Positions 52,541 through 61,984 of a stretch of 64,000 bases of DNA are shown piece after piece; the stretch's first letter is position 1, and each line of letters begins with the position of its first letter. The stretch is taken from contig CM075354.1 in assembly GCA_037693485.1 (NCBI GenBank), positions 142,437,001-142,501,000 of the forward strand, written 5' to 3'. The notes beneath the pieces are model-generated. The model searched no databases and had not been told where the DNA came from. It saw only the letters and a list, made by a program, of their open reading frames with translations. This stretch comes from Kitagawia praeruptora. Lineage: Eukaryota > Streptophyta > Magnoliopsida > Apiales > Apiaceae. A program made the position numbers and the translations under genes.

Positions 52541-53060
52541 TTTCAACAAGATTCTTAAAAACTTTTGATAACTTTCGATGAGGTCGCGGGCTCCTCGTAA
52601 CGCCTCGCAATATGTAACTTTAAATTTGGTTTCCATGGCCTTCGTGCCAATAACTTTTATGCTGGTTTTCTGGGTCTCTGTACCCATAACTCTCTTTATG
52701 GTTTATGATATTTGCTTTTGCTGCATACTTTTCTTTACATCCTTATGAAATACTTCACTGTTATGCACTAGAGAATAATTCAGCTTCCTTATTCATATGA
52801 TCAAGCTTACGTGGGCTAACCCATTGTAAGAAACAGAACACATGCATATTTCCACTTGTTTATTCTCAAAATAAATGCAATAAACTACAGCTGAATTGTA
52901 AAACCTGGAACCTCTGTGTTTATATTTTGCATCGATACTCTAAACCGTAACCTTCTTTAATAATTTCTTCTTCATCAAGACCAGGTTCCTCGAGTATTAA
53001 TCCTGCAAAATAAACATAAAACAAAAAACAGTTAACGTTAGTAAAAGCTTTCTCTTGTTT
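52541..53060. other. 3' flank of the antisense gene
   Basis: No ORF of note. Two AATAAA sites (52870, 52879) on plus and several GGAACCT words. A 153-codon minus frame (52226-52687) is mostly the shadow of exon 2. Confidence 0.6.
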
Positions 53061-53061
53061 A

Positions 53062-53240
53062 ATTCGGGTCATCTCTTGGAAAGGTTGCCTGCTTGGCTCC
53101 CAATCCTAATCTCTAGGTCCCAACATGCCTCGAGGCATGTTGGTTCCTTTTTTCTCTTGGAAAGGTAACCTGCTTGGTTCCCAATCCTATTCTCTAGGTC
53201 CCAACATGCCTCGAGGCATGTTGGTTCCTTTTTGTGCCTC
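53062..53240. repeat. 81-bp tandem duplication with 24-bp perfect palindromes
   Basis: Two units (TCTCTTGGAAAGG...GGTTCCTTTTT). Each contains a perfect 24-bp palindrome centred on CCTCGAGG (53120-53143 and 53201-53224). Confidence 0.88.
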
Positions 53241-53410
53241 GAGGCGAGTCTAGGAACCTGTGTGACGTTCTGGGAGTCCACACAGATTCCTCTTCTCCAT
53301 GTGTCAGGCTAGACATCTTATGAAGGTAAATGCTAAGGATTTTACCCCTTCTTCCCATGTGCCAGAGGCGGTTCCACATGAGGGAGAGCTTATTAGGCTT
53401 CTCTTTAAGG

Positions 53411-53476
53411 TGCCTTTTGTCAGGACTTTAGATGCCTTTTGTCAGGACTTTAGATGCCTTTTGTCAGGACTTTAAT
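53411..53476. repeat. Three tandem 22-bp units
   Basis: TGCCTTTTGTCAGGACTTTA plus two bases, repeated at 53411, 53433 and 53455. Confidence 0.9.
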
Positions 53477-53550
53477 TCACGTGCTCAAGGAACTTGAGGC
53501 TTTTGGCAACAATGTCGTGCTCAGTCAACTGAGGCTTTTCAATCTCATTT

Positions 53551-53915
53551 GCTCAGGAAGCTACCTGAAGCTTTTCTCGTGCCCAGGAAGCTACCTGGGA
53601 CTTTTTCTCGATGCCCAGGAAGCTACCTGGGACTTTTCTCGATGCCCAGGAAGCTACCGGGGACTTTTCTCGATGCCCAGGAAGCTACCTGGGACTTTGC
53701 TCGATGCCCAGGAAGCTACCTGGGACTTTGCTCAATGCCCAGGAAGCTACCTGGGGCTTTGCTCGATGCCCAGGAAGCTACCTGGGACTTTGCTCAATGC
53801 CCAGGAAGCTACCTGGGGCTTTGCTCGATGCCCAGGAAGCTACCTGGGACTTTGCTCAATGCCCAGGAAGCTACCTAGGGCTTTGCTCGATGCCCAGGAA
53901 GCTACCTGGGGCTTG
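53551..53915. repeat. 31-bp tandem array (about 12 units) with near-palindromic core
   Basis: Each unit holds CCCAGGAAGCTACCTGGG, whose CCCAGG/CCTGGG arms can pair, followed by a CTTTGCTCRAT-type spacer. Three overlapping plus-strand frames are open only because 31 is not a multiple of three and the unit lacks stops. It lies between pol and the antisense gene; none of it looks translated. No unique spacers, so not CRISPR. Confidence 0.92.
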
Positions 53916-54443
53916 ATACTTTGCTCAACACAATCTGTCTACAAGCTAATTCTGATCAATCAATCGTAGTCTGCACATTCTGTCAATTCATATTCATACT
54001 TCACACATACTGTCAATGCTACAGGAACCTGTCAGCTTAGGTAACCTGCAAAATGCAACACAATGCTACAGGAACCTGTTAATCTAGGTAACCTGTTTCA
54101 AAAATTTCAAATTGGCATATGAAATATCAAATCATAGCATGTGCAATACTGTCTAAGTAGGAATACTACCCCCCAGTTCTTTTGGGTAATGATTATTACG
54201 TAAAAGAACTATTAAGGAGCTATAGCTGCAAATAATGCACTCAAAATATTCAACGTAGAGCTATACATCGCTCAATACTTGAAAAAATTGTCTTGCAAGT
54301 AGGGAGGTTCACATCAAATACCCCCCGAGTACATGCATAATTAAATACTGGAATCAAAATACTGGTCAGCTATAACTAATAAGCTGCCTTTATTCGTGGG
54401 CTGAAAGAGCCTTACTTTTCCTAAGAAAAAATTCATAAAAGAA
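53916..54443. other. Spacer between the tandem array and the Gag-Pol stop
   Basis: AT-rich, non-coding, with repeated ACAGGAACCTGT words (54021, 54063) and CCCCCCAG/CCCCCCGAG tracts. Confidence 0.6.
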
Positions 54444-57400
54444 TTACTGATAGTACTTCTTGAGATGTTCTGCATTCCAAGCTCTCGGAATGAGGTTCCC
54501 ATCCATATCCATCAAGTGGTAGGTTCCTTCCCAAATTGCTGACTTTATCTGGTAAGGTCCCTCCCAATTTGCTCCAAAGGCTCCATGCGCCAGAACCCTG
54601 GTATTTGGCATGACTTTCCTCAAAACTAGGTCTCCAACCTTAAAAGGTCTTGCCTTCACCTTTTTGTTATAATACCTTCGAACTCTCTGTTGATATGCTG
54701 CTAACTTCACTTGCGAATCTGCTCTCAACTCTTCGACCATGTCCAAATACAGTCTATGATTGACCTCATTGCTCTCGGGATCAAAATACTTTCTTCTCAA
54801 GGAACCTGTTCCAACTTCCACAGGTACCATAGCTTCACAACCATAAGTGAGGGTAAAAGGAGAATCACCAGTTGTAGTTCTAGGCGTGGTGTTATACGAC
54901 CACAAGACTCCAGGAAGCTCCTCTGGCCAGCTTCCTTTCTTATCTTCAAGCCTTGTCTTCAAAGTGTGCTTGATAATCTTATTCACTGCTTCAGTCTGTC
55001 CATTACTCTGCGGATAATACACTGCTGAAAATGCTTTTTGGATTCCAAACTGCTCACATAATCCTCTAAGCTCTCTACTATCGAACTGCTTCCCATTGTC
55101 AGAAATCAGCTTCTGTGGAATGCCAAACCTGCATACAATGGCTCGCAACACAAACTCAGTCAATTTTGACGCTGTAATCTTAGCAAGTGGTTCTGCTTCT
55201 GCCCACTTTGTAAAGTAATCGACTGCAACCACTGCGTATTTCACTCCTCCTTTTCCTTTCGGGAGCTCTCCAATGAGGTCTATTCCCCAAACAGCGAATG
55301 GCCAAGGGCTAACAATCGGTTTGATAGGTGCTACCGGACGACTATCAAAATTGGCAAACCTCTGACAATTACTGCATGCCTGCACGAACTTTGTAGCATC
55401 TGCTTTGATGGTTGGCCAATAATATCCTTGTCGAAGGACTTTCATGGCTAAAGAATTACCCCCCGAGTGATTTCCACATACTCCTTCATGAATCTCCTCG
55501 AGGATATACTTGCATTGTTCTCCAGCTACACACTTGAGCAAAGGCTGATTGAATCCTCGTTTATACAGAACTCCATCATAAATTACATACCTGGCTGCAT
55601 GATACCTCAGCTTCCTGATGTCACTTTGATTGGGAGGTAGCTCCCCTTTGTCCAGGTAACGATGTATTGGGGTCATCCAGGAATCTTCAACTGGAAATTC
55701 AATGTCCATTACCTCTTCCTTGAAAACACTAGGTTGCTCCTGGATTTGAAGTGGAATTACTCCCAATAACGTGGACTCTCTTTGTGACCCTAGCTTGGCC
55801 AATGCATCCGCCTTGGTATTCTTTCCTCGAGGTACTTGATCTAGCTTCACCTCTTTGAACCTTGCGATCAACTCCTTGGAGTACCTCAAATATAAGTCTG
55901 TTCTTGGCCCTCTCGCCTGAAAACCACCACGAATCTGCCAAACTACTAACATCGAATCACTAAACACTCTGATATTCTCTACTTTCATCTCCAAAGCCAA
56001 CTTGAGGCCTGCGATCAATGCCTCATATTCTGCATCATTGTTCGTGGCTTTAAAAGCAAAATGAATCGAGCTATAGAGTTGGTACCCTTCTGGACTGACT
56101 AGTTCTATGCCTGCACCTGCTCCACCACTGTTAGCAGCTCCATCTACATACAGTGTCCACCAAGGTGCACAGTTGTCATTGTCTGCCTGTTTTTCCACCA
56201 CCTCTTTTGGCCCCTCTTGGCCAGTAACCTCTACATGAGGTGGAAACTCGATTAAGAAATCTGCTAAAGCTTGAGCTTTGATTGCTGTCTTTGGCTTATA
56301 TTCTATGTCGAACTGTCCTAGCTCCACAGCCCACTTTAACATTCTTCCAGAAGTTTCTGGCCTATGCATCACTTGCTTAAGTGGATATGAGGTTCTCACC
56401 TCAATCTTGTGAGCTTGGAAATAAGGTCGCAGCTTCCTGGAAGCTAGAATCAATGCGAAAACCAGCTTCTCCATTCCTGTGTACCTCGTTTCTGCATCAA
56501 GTAACCTTTTACTAACATAGTAAACTGGGCTCTGCTGTCCATTCTCTTCTCGAACCAGAACTGCACTAATGGAATATTCTGACACAGCCAAATAAAGTAT
56601 CAATGTTTCTCCATCCACAGGTTTGGCTAACAGTGGGGGGCTCCCCAAATGTTCCTTTAGCTTTCCAAACGCTATCTCACATTCTGCGGTCCACTCGAAT
56701 TTGTTTCCTTTCTTTATAGCTTTAAAGAACTCCTGACACTTATTAGTGGACCTCGAAATGAATCTATTCAAGGCTGCAACCCTTCCTGTAAGAGACTGAA
56801 CCTCCCTCACAGTTCTCGGAGACCTCATATCAATCAATGCTTTAATCTTGGCTGGGTTGGCTTCGATACCCCTGTGGTTTACCATGAAACCCAGAAACTT
56901 TCCTGATTCTACCCCAAACACACATTTTTGAGGGTTCAGCTTCATTCTGTACTTCCGCAAGATTCCAAACATTTCTTCTAAGTGCTTCACATGGTCAACA
57001 GCTTCCTTAGACTTAACTAGCATATCATCCACATATACTTCCATAGTATGGCCAATTTGGTCTTTAAACATCATATTCACTAACCGTTGGTATGTGGCTC
57101 CAGCATTAATCAATCCAAATGGCATGCATACATAGCAATAAAGACCTCTATCCGTAATAAAAGAAGTATGCTCTTGGTCAGGTTCATACATAGGGATTTG
57201 ATTGTAACCTGAATATGCATCCATGAAGCTAAGGAGGGCATGTCCAGCTGTTGCATCCACTAACTGATCAATCCGTGGTAGTGGGAAACTGTCCTTCGGG
57301 CATGCTTTGTTGAGATCTGTGAAGTCCACGCAGGTTCTCCATTTTCCATTAGGTTTCTTTACCAAAACAGGATTTGCCAACCATACTGGGTAAAAAGATT

Positions 57401-60400
57401 CTTTAACTAATCCTGCATCCAATAATCTGTCGACCTCTTCTTTCAATGCCTGAGCTCTTTCTCCACTAACTGGTCTTCTCTTCTGTCTCACTCCTTTCTT
57501 TTCTGGATCAATATTCAACTTATGACACATGACCCTTGGATCTATCCCTTCCATATCTGCATGACACCATGCGAACACATCCAGGTTCTTGCCCAAAAAG
57601 GTAATGAGAGATTCCTTTAAGGCTGGATCGAGTTGAGCTCCAATCTTCAACACCTTTGTACCATCTTTGTCATTGATCTTCACATCCAGAGTTTCACCAG
57701 CTGGTCCAGCCTTAACCACGGTTTCTGTCATTCGAGGATCTAAGTCTACCTCCATCTCTGTGGTTGAGTCCTCTTGAGGTTCCTGGACGGTAGACGGTTC
57801 CTGCTCTTCGTACATGACATTCCTTCTCTTTGATGCTGGCTGACTGTCTTCATTGCTTCCATTATGTTTCAGTTTTCGGGATTTTTCTTCATCCAATCCT
57901 TCCACCATACACACGTCACCATCCTTGTCCGTAGGGGGTGCACTTTCTATCAGTAAGTACGGGGTATCTGGTCCCCGAAAAACTGGAATCTCAGCATGAG
58001 GTTCCTCTTCTATGATCTCTTCAATTCTGATAGCTCTACAGGATGCTGACACAAAACCTTCCAAAGGCGAACCGCGCAGGTCGACCGTTATTTTGTCTGG
58101 GTTCTTTCCTGGAAAACTATCAGGAACCTCGTCCATAGGTTCAGGCAATTTAGCAGCTCTAGCAGCATGTTGCAAAGCTTTGGTGTAACACTCTCTAGAC
58201 TCATACTGACATCCTCGAACTATACCAACTCCATTTGGTGTCGGGAACTTCATAGTGAGGTGGTAAATGGAGGTTATTACCCTCATCTCCTTCAAAATGG
58301 GTCTTCCCAAAATAGCATTGTAATTCATATTCTCTTCTATAACAATGAATTCTGCCAACTGTGTAATGCAGCATGGTTTATCACCTAAAGTTACTGGCAA
58401 ACGAATCTTACCTTTGATAGGAACCTGATTATTAGTGAATCCATACAAGGTATCGTTTGTTGGAGTTAAATCTTTATCCAGAAAATGCATCTTCTTGAAA
58501 GCTGAGTAAGACAGCAAGTTTACAGAGCTTCCATTATCAACTAGCACTCGATGAACCTCATAAGATCCAATTCCTGCCTCAACAACCAAAGCATCAGCAT
58601 GGGGATGATGTACCCAGGAAGCATCTTCTTCAGTGAAAGTAATATCCGCATCCTCTCCTTCAAACAACCTTGGGGACCTCTGTGACAAATTGTAAATACT
58701 GGTTAAAGGACGTTCCTTAGCCTCACGGGTATACCTCTCCATGGCATTCCTGCTGCTTCCTCCAATGTGGGGACCTCCTATAATTGTGCGTATGCACCCA
58801 GCCTTAGGTGGTCCTTCCATCACGACAGGTTCCTGTGTCTGTGTCTTCTGAGTCTTCTCATCTCTATACTTTTTTCCTTCCTGAGCCACCCATTCACTCA
58901 ATTGCCCTTGTCTGATTAGAGTTTCAATTAGATCTCTAAGGTGACGACAATCTGCAGTATTATGCCCATTATTATCATGGAAGTCACAGTATGGGCGTTC
59001 ATTCTTATTCCCTGGGGGACCGGTTCTGAAAGGCTTCTTAAACCATGAGGACTTCTCATTCACTGCGTAAATATGATCAATCGGAGCTACCAAAGGGGTG
59101 AAAGTTTCATAGACAGGTCTCTCATGTTTATTGTTGTTATAGGAAGCTGGCGGCGGTACCTGACTCATGACAGGTTTAGTAGGATTCACAGCTTCAGGCT
59201 TCACCTGGGATGTGCGACTAACCACCTTTTTATTGTCTCGACCATTGGGGCTTCTTTGTCTCGACCTTTTGCTTCCACTTTGCCTTACAAAATCTGGATC
59301 CTTCCTTAATTCAGCTAGAGACTCCTCCACCAGACGAAAGGGTTCTGCCTGGGCGTAAAAATCTGCCAACGTCTCTGGTTCTTTTCCCTGCAGTGCTTTC
59401 CAAAAATCTGAGCCTCCTTTGACTCCAGCAATTAAGAAATTCTTTATTGTTTCCTCAGATGCTTTCTGAACTTTAGGAACCTCCGCATTAAACCTCTTGA
59501 AATATTCTGTCAATGTCTCACTAGGTCTTTGCTTGATATTGGCTAAGGTATTGGTTGGTGGTGCGAATGCAACAGATGCTCTAAATTGAGTGACAAAGAG
59601 CTTCCCCATACTTGCCCAAGAACCAATCGAATCTGCAGGTAACCTTTTGAACCATTGATGGGCTCCGCCCTGTAGAGTTGCAGCCAGTAACCTGCACCTG
59701 GTGGCTTCCTTCACTTGATAAACATCCATCTCTGTGTCAAAACGACTAAGGTACTCAATGGGGTCAGTAGTCCCATCGAATTTCAACTCATTCGAAGGCC
59801 TATAAGACCTAGGTAGAGTCGACTTTCGAACCTTCTTGGTGAAAGGAGAAGCTGTTATAGGGTTCACAGCAAGATTCTTTTCGTCCTTGAGTTGAGCCAA
59901 AATTTTCTTGACATCTTCTGCTGTCACCTCCCCAATAGCTTCCGCCTTTGTCTTCTTACTCGTTCCTTCTTCCTCTTGCGACTCTGCAGCGCTTGATTCT
60001 TCAGTATCCTCATCTGAATCCGTGTTTTCTTCTTCAATTATCTCGACAGATGGGTCTTTATCTTTCTTCTTTTTCTTTGAGGAACCTCCAGTCTTGGTTT
60101 TCTTCTTTTCCTTGGACCCTGTATGGCCCTTGCTACCAGTTTTACTCTTCTCAGGATTCTCCATATCTTCATCACCATTATCTTGCTTCGGTTCTCCACC
60201 ATCGTCTGGAACCTCCTCTCCATTCTCAGATTCTTCAAAATTCAACTGTTTCGGAGTAACCTTCGACTTCTTGCTTTTCTTTGCCTTCTTTTTCTTCTTT
60301 TTGCTCGAAGCTTGCTCCAAAGTCGACAAACGTTCTCCCACAGTCTTTAAGATTTCGATCATGGCTGCTTTAGTAACCTTCGGTGCTCTGGGAGGAGATG

Positions 60401-60470
60401 TGTTCCCCTCATGAATCTGTCGTTCAGAACGGGTTGCTTCGCTATCCGAGTTGCCTGACATCTTTTCCAC
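54444..60470 (-). CDS. Gypsy-3 Gag-Pol polyprotein (2008 codons, uninterrupted)
   Basis: The start lies 37 nt inside the 5' LTR. Order: lysine-rich low-complexity N-terminus; Gag capsid (LKFDGTTDPIEYLSRFDTEM, WFKRLPADSIGSW); a Tat-type zinc finger CDFHDNNGHNTADC; aspartic protease (VLVDNGSSVNLL, about residue 637); RT (DLNKACPKDSFPLPRID, FMDAYSGYNQI, catalytic YVDDML about 1143); Ty3-type RNase H; a second, archaeal-like RNase H (WTLYVDGAANSGGAGAG, about 1438); integrase with H2C2 (about 1660-1695) and D (VWGIDLIGE, 1725), D (LISDNGKQF, 1788), E (NGQTEAVNK, 1826); a GPY/F-like tail. All catalytic residues I could check are present. One polyprotein is expected to be cut by its protease in the particle. 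No break found. Confidence 0.96.
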   Translation of the reverse strand: MEKMSGNSDSEATRSERQIHEGNTSPPRAPKVTKAAMIEILKTVGERLSTLEQASSKKKKKKAKKSKKSKVTPKQLNFEESENGEEVPDDGGEPKQDNGDEDMENPEKSKTGSKGHTGSKEKKKTKTGGSSKKKKKDKDPSVEIIEEENTDSDEDTEESSAAESQEEEGTSKKTKAEAIGEVTAEDVKKILAQLKDEKNLAVNPITASPFTKKVRKSTLPRSYRPSNELKFDGTTDPIEYLSRFDTEMDVYQVKEATRCRLLAATLQGGAHQWFKRLPADSIGSWASMGKLFVTQFRASVAFAPPTNTLANIKQRPSETLTEYFKRFNAEVPKVQKASEETIKNFLIAGVKGGSDFWKALQGKEPETLADFYAQAEPFRLVEESLAELRKDPDFVRQSGSKRSRQRSPNGRDNKKVVSRTSQVKPEAVNPTKPVMSQVPPPASYNNNKHERPVYETFTPLVAPIDHIYAVNEKSSWFKKPFRTGPPGNKNERPYCDFHDNNGHNTADCRHLRDLIETLIRQGQLSEWVAQEGKKYRDEKTQKTQTQEPVVMEGPPKAGCIRTIIGGPHIGGSSRNAMERYTREAKERPLTSIYNLSQRSPRLFEGEDADITFTEEDASWVHHPHADALVVEAGIGSYEVHRVLVDNGSSVNLLSYSAFKKMHFLDKDLTPTNDTLYGFTNNQVPIKGKIRLPVTLGDKPCCITQLAEFIVIEENMNYNAILGRPILKEMRVITSIYHLTMKFPTPNGVGIVRGCQYESRECYTKALQHAARAAKLPEPMDEVPDSFPGKNPDKITVDLRGSPLEGFVSASCRAIRIEEIIEEEPHAEIPVFRGPDTPYLLIESAPPTDKDGDVCMVEGLDEEKSRKLKHNGSNEDSQPASKRRNVMYEEQEPSTVQEPQEDSTTEMEVDLDPRMTETVVKAGPAGETLDVKINDKDGTKVLKIGAQLDPALKESLITFLGKNLDVFAWCHADMEGIDPRVMCHKLNIDPEKKGVRQKRRPVSGERAQALKEEVDRLLDAGLVKESFYPVWLANPVLVKKPNGKWRTCVDFTDLNKACPKDSFPLPRIDQLVDATAGHALLSFMDAYSGYNQIPMYEPDQEHTSFITDRGLYCYVCMPFGLINAGATYQRLVNMMFKDQIGHTMEVYVDDMLVKSKEAVDHVKHLEEMFGILRKYRMKLNPQKCVFGVESGKFLGFMVNHRGIEANPAKIKALIDMRSPRTVREVQSLTGRVAALNRFISRSTNKCQEFFKAIKKGNKFEWTAECEIAFGKLKEHLGSPPLLAKPVDGETLILYLAVSEYSISAVLVREENGQQSPVYYVSKRLLDAETRYTGMEKLVFALILASRKLRPYFQAHKIEVRTSYPLKQVMHRPETSGRMLKWAVELGQFDIEYKPKTAIKAQALADFLIEFPPHVEVTGQEGPKEVVEKQADNDNCAPWWTLYVDGAANSGGAGAGIELVSPEGYQLYSSIHFAFKATNNDAEYEALIAGLKLALEMKVENIRVFSDSMLVVWQIRGGFQARGPRTDLYLRYSKELIARFKEVKLDQVPRGKNTKADALAKLGSQRESTLLGVIPLQIQEQPSVFKEEVMDIEFPVEDSWMTPIHRYLDKGELPPNQSDIRKLRYHAARYVIYDGVLYKRGFNQPLLKCVAGEQCKYILEEIHEGVCGNHSGGNSLAMKVLRQGYYWPTIKADATKFVQACSNCQRFANFDSRPVAPIKPIVSPWPFAVWGIDLIGELPKGKGGVKYAVVAVDYFTKWAEAEPLAKITASKLTEFVLRAIVCRFGIPQKLISDNGKQFDSRELRGLCEQFGIQKAFSAVYYPQSNGQTEAVNKIIKHTLKTRLEDKKGSWPEELPGVLWSYNTTPRTTTGDSPFTLTYGCEAMVPVEVGTGSLRRKYFDPESNEVNHRLYLDMVEELRADSQVKLAAYQQRVRRYYNKKVKARPFKVGDLVLRKVMPNTRVLAHGAFGANWEGPYQIKSAIWEGTYHLMDMDGNLIPRAWNAEHLKKYYQ

Positions 60471-60485
60471 TCTTAAGATATTAAC

Positions 60486-60507
60486 TATGCCCTCCTTCTA
60501 GCGCCAA
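60486..60507 (-). other. Gypsy-3 primer-binding site region
   Basis: The minus strand reads TTGGCGCTAGAAGGAGGGC directly after the LTR end. TGGCGCTAGAAGG is the presumed tRNA-complementary stretch; the tRNA was not determined. Confidence 0.65.
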
Positions 60508-61373
60508 TGTTGATGAGTGGATTTCGTAATCAACTTATGTGAGGTTTACAGGTAGTTGTATAGGCTAGCGATCAACTGTTCTATGAAAAGGTTTGGGTTG
60601 TGTTTGTGGGGGTTGAGCTGAGCTCGAGGGTATCTCCAATAATCTCAGGTGCCTTTAGAGAAAATCAGAGAACTTAATTCGTCGTACCCTGAGGTGCCTA
60701 CGTACCCTTGTATTTATAGGGATCAAGCTCACGTAGTTCTAATATGATTCTGTCTCTTACTGGAATAGCTGCATTCGGTCATCTAATTCGTGTTGGACTC
60801 AGGTTCCTTTAGAGCCTTTCACGAACTAGTTTGGCTAAGTGGAGTAGAACTCGAGTTCGTACCCCACTTATGATTCTCTCATTGGTTAGAGTTATTCTAG
60901 GATCATCTGCGCCCTAGAATTATACTCAGATACCAATTCGTTTATCTGTTCTAGATGACTTCTAGAACTTTCTGTTGGCAACTCGTAGGAACCTGGTGCT
61001 CAGGAACCTACATTTCAGGAGCCTGTTTCTCAGGGACCTCCTTATTTCGGGACATATCACTTAGGGACCTCCCTTTTGGTGTTAGTACCTGCACAAATAA
61101 CAAACTAGTTAGACTGGATAACTCTTTATATGCTTTTATCATCTCTATGGCTGTTGCTATGCTAACTCGAACTCTTCTGCTTGGAGGAACCTGGTCTTCT
61201 AGTGCTCAGCTCAGCTTCCTGAACATTGGGAACCTCTTGATACTCATACTTCCTTAGTCATTTCTTCTATTTGATCTTCATAACTCGTACTGGATCATTC
61301 TTCTAGCTTGTATGGATCGGACCCTATTGATTAATGGGCCTAAATCTAGTCCATGGAGATTTTGGGCACAACA
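60508..61373 (-). repeat. Gypsy-3 5' LTR
   Basis: 866 bp, TGTTGATG...GGCACAACA on plus, next to CAACC. Nearly identical to 48564-49429. Confidence 0.94.
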
Positions 61374-61598
61374 CAACCCCATGAAGTGTTGCGTTTGCAT
61401 GCTTTTGGTGTTGCATAAGGCCTCTTATGCAATGCTTTTCGAAGTGTTGCAATAGCTCGGAAAAGCGTTGCGTTAGGGGTCTTACGCAACGCTAGTATTG
61501 GTAACGCCCCAAAAGCGTTGCGTAAGACCTTACGCAACGCTTTTCAGGCCTTACGCAACTGTAATTGGGGGTTGCGTATGTGCGTTTATGGCGTAGTG
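61374..61598. repeat. CACTA-D right terminus
   Basis: Continuation of CACTA-D after gypsy-3: about ten GCGTTGCG / TTACGCAAC words in both orientations, then the terminal repeat ending GGCGTAGTG. Confidence 0.85.
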
Positions 61599-61984
61599 TT
61601 ATAATATATTTTTTACATTTAATAAATAAATAGAACTTAAACAATTATAACAATTAAATACTTTAATATTAAAAAAAACTCATTCGATTGGTAAATTCTT
61701 AATTTTTTAAAAAAATGAAATATTATAAAGGTAAATATGATTTTCAAATAATTAAATATTTTTTTGGTTAAAAAATTCAAAATTGAGTTTATTAATGATC
61801 TAAGGTAACATATCATGTATGTTGCTAACATCCAACACTTTAAAGCTAAGGTAACATCACGTTTGTTGCTAATGTAACACAAAAAAACAAAATGTTATAT
61901 TAGGTCCAAAGTAACATGCTAAGGTAACATATTTTAGCAACATCCATGAAAAAAATGTAACGATAGCCCATCTAAGGTGTAGTG
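61599..61984. repeat. CACTA-C right terminus
   Basis: AT-rich to 61795, then CTAAGGTAACAT and TGTTGCTAA-type repeats and the terminal repeat AAGGTGTAGTG. An 81-codon minus frame is chance. Confidence 0.82.

Larger units (their letters stand above)
48564..61373 (-). mobile_element. Gypsy-3: young, apparently intact Tat/Retand-type Ty3/gypsy retrotransposon
   Basis: Flanked by CAACC (48559-48563 and 61374-61378). LTRs are 866 bp each and differ at four positions by eye. Minus-strand order: 5' LTR, primer site, one uninterrupted 2008-codon Gag-Pol with two RNase H domains, then about 5 kb of 3' region carrying an opposite-strand spliced gene and tandem repeats, the polypurine tract and the 3' LTR. 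Dual RNase H plus an antisense ORF are hallmarks of the Tat lineage. It appears capable of autonomous movement on sequence grounds (inferred). Confidence 0.94.
44876..61598. mobile_element. CACTA-D: non-autonomous CACTA transposon inside CACTA-C
   Basis: The right end is the complement of CACTACGCCATAAACGCAC; the left end reads CACCACGCCATAAGTGAGC, so the terminal CACTA has mutated to CACCA. A 3-bp duplication TTA (44873-44875 and 61599-61601) confirms the ends. Subterminal GTTGCGTTAGAT / GTGTTGCATTAGAT repeats occur at both ends, next to TGACGTGGCA arrays. Net length without gypsy-3 is about 3.9 kb. No transposase; exon-like captured pieces are on the plus strand. Confidence 0.9.
41584..61984. 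mobile_element. CACTA-C: non-autonomous CACTA transposon, host of CACTA-D and gypsy-3
   Basis: Ends CACTACACCATAAACAGCC and, at the right, the complement of CACTACACCTTAGATGGGC. A 3-bp duplication CAT flanks it (41581-41583 and 61985-61987). Subterminal TGTTACCTTAG / CTAAGGTAACA repeats lie at 41600-41830 and 61795-61970. Without CACTA-D it is about 3.7 kb. No transposase seen. Confidence 0.9.

Noticed and set aside
53551..53915. CRISPR-like regular array
   Set aside because: Units are contiguous 31-bp tandem copies with no unique spacers, inside a plant retrotransposon.
53454..53969. Long overlapping plus-strand ORFs over the tandem repeats
   Set aside because: Open in all three frames because the repeat lacks stops and is not a multiple of three; low-complexity translation with no start context.
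59908..60414. 168-codon plus-strand ORF opposite Gag of gypsy-3
   Set aside because: Shadow of the lysine/glutamate-rich Gag N-terminus (poly-F/S translation).
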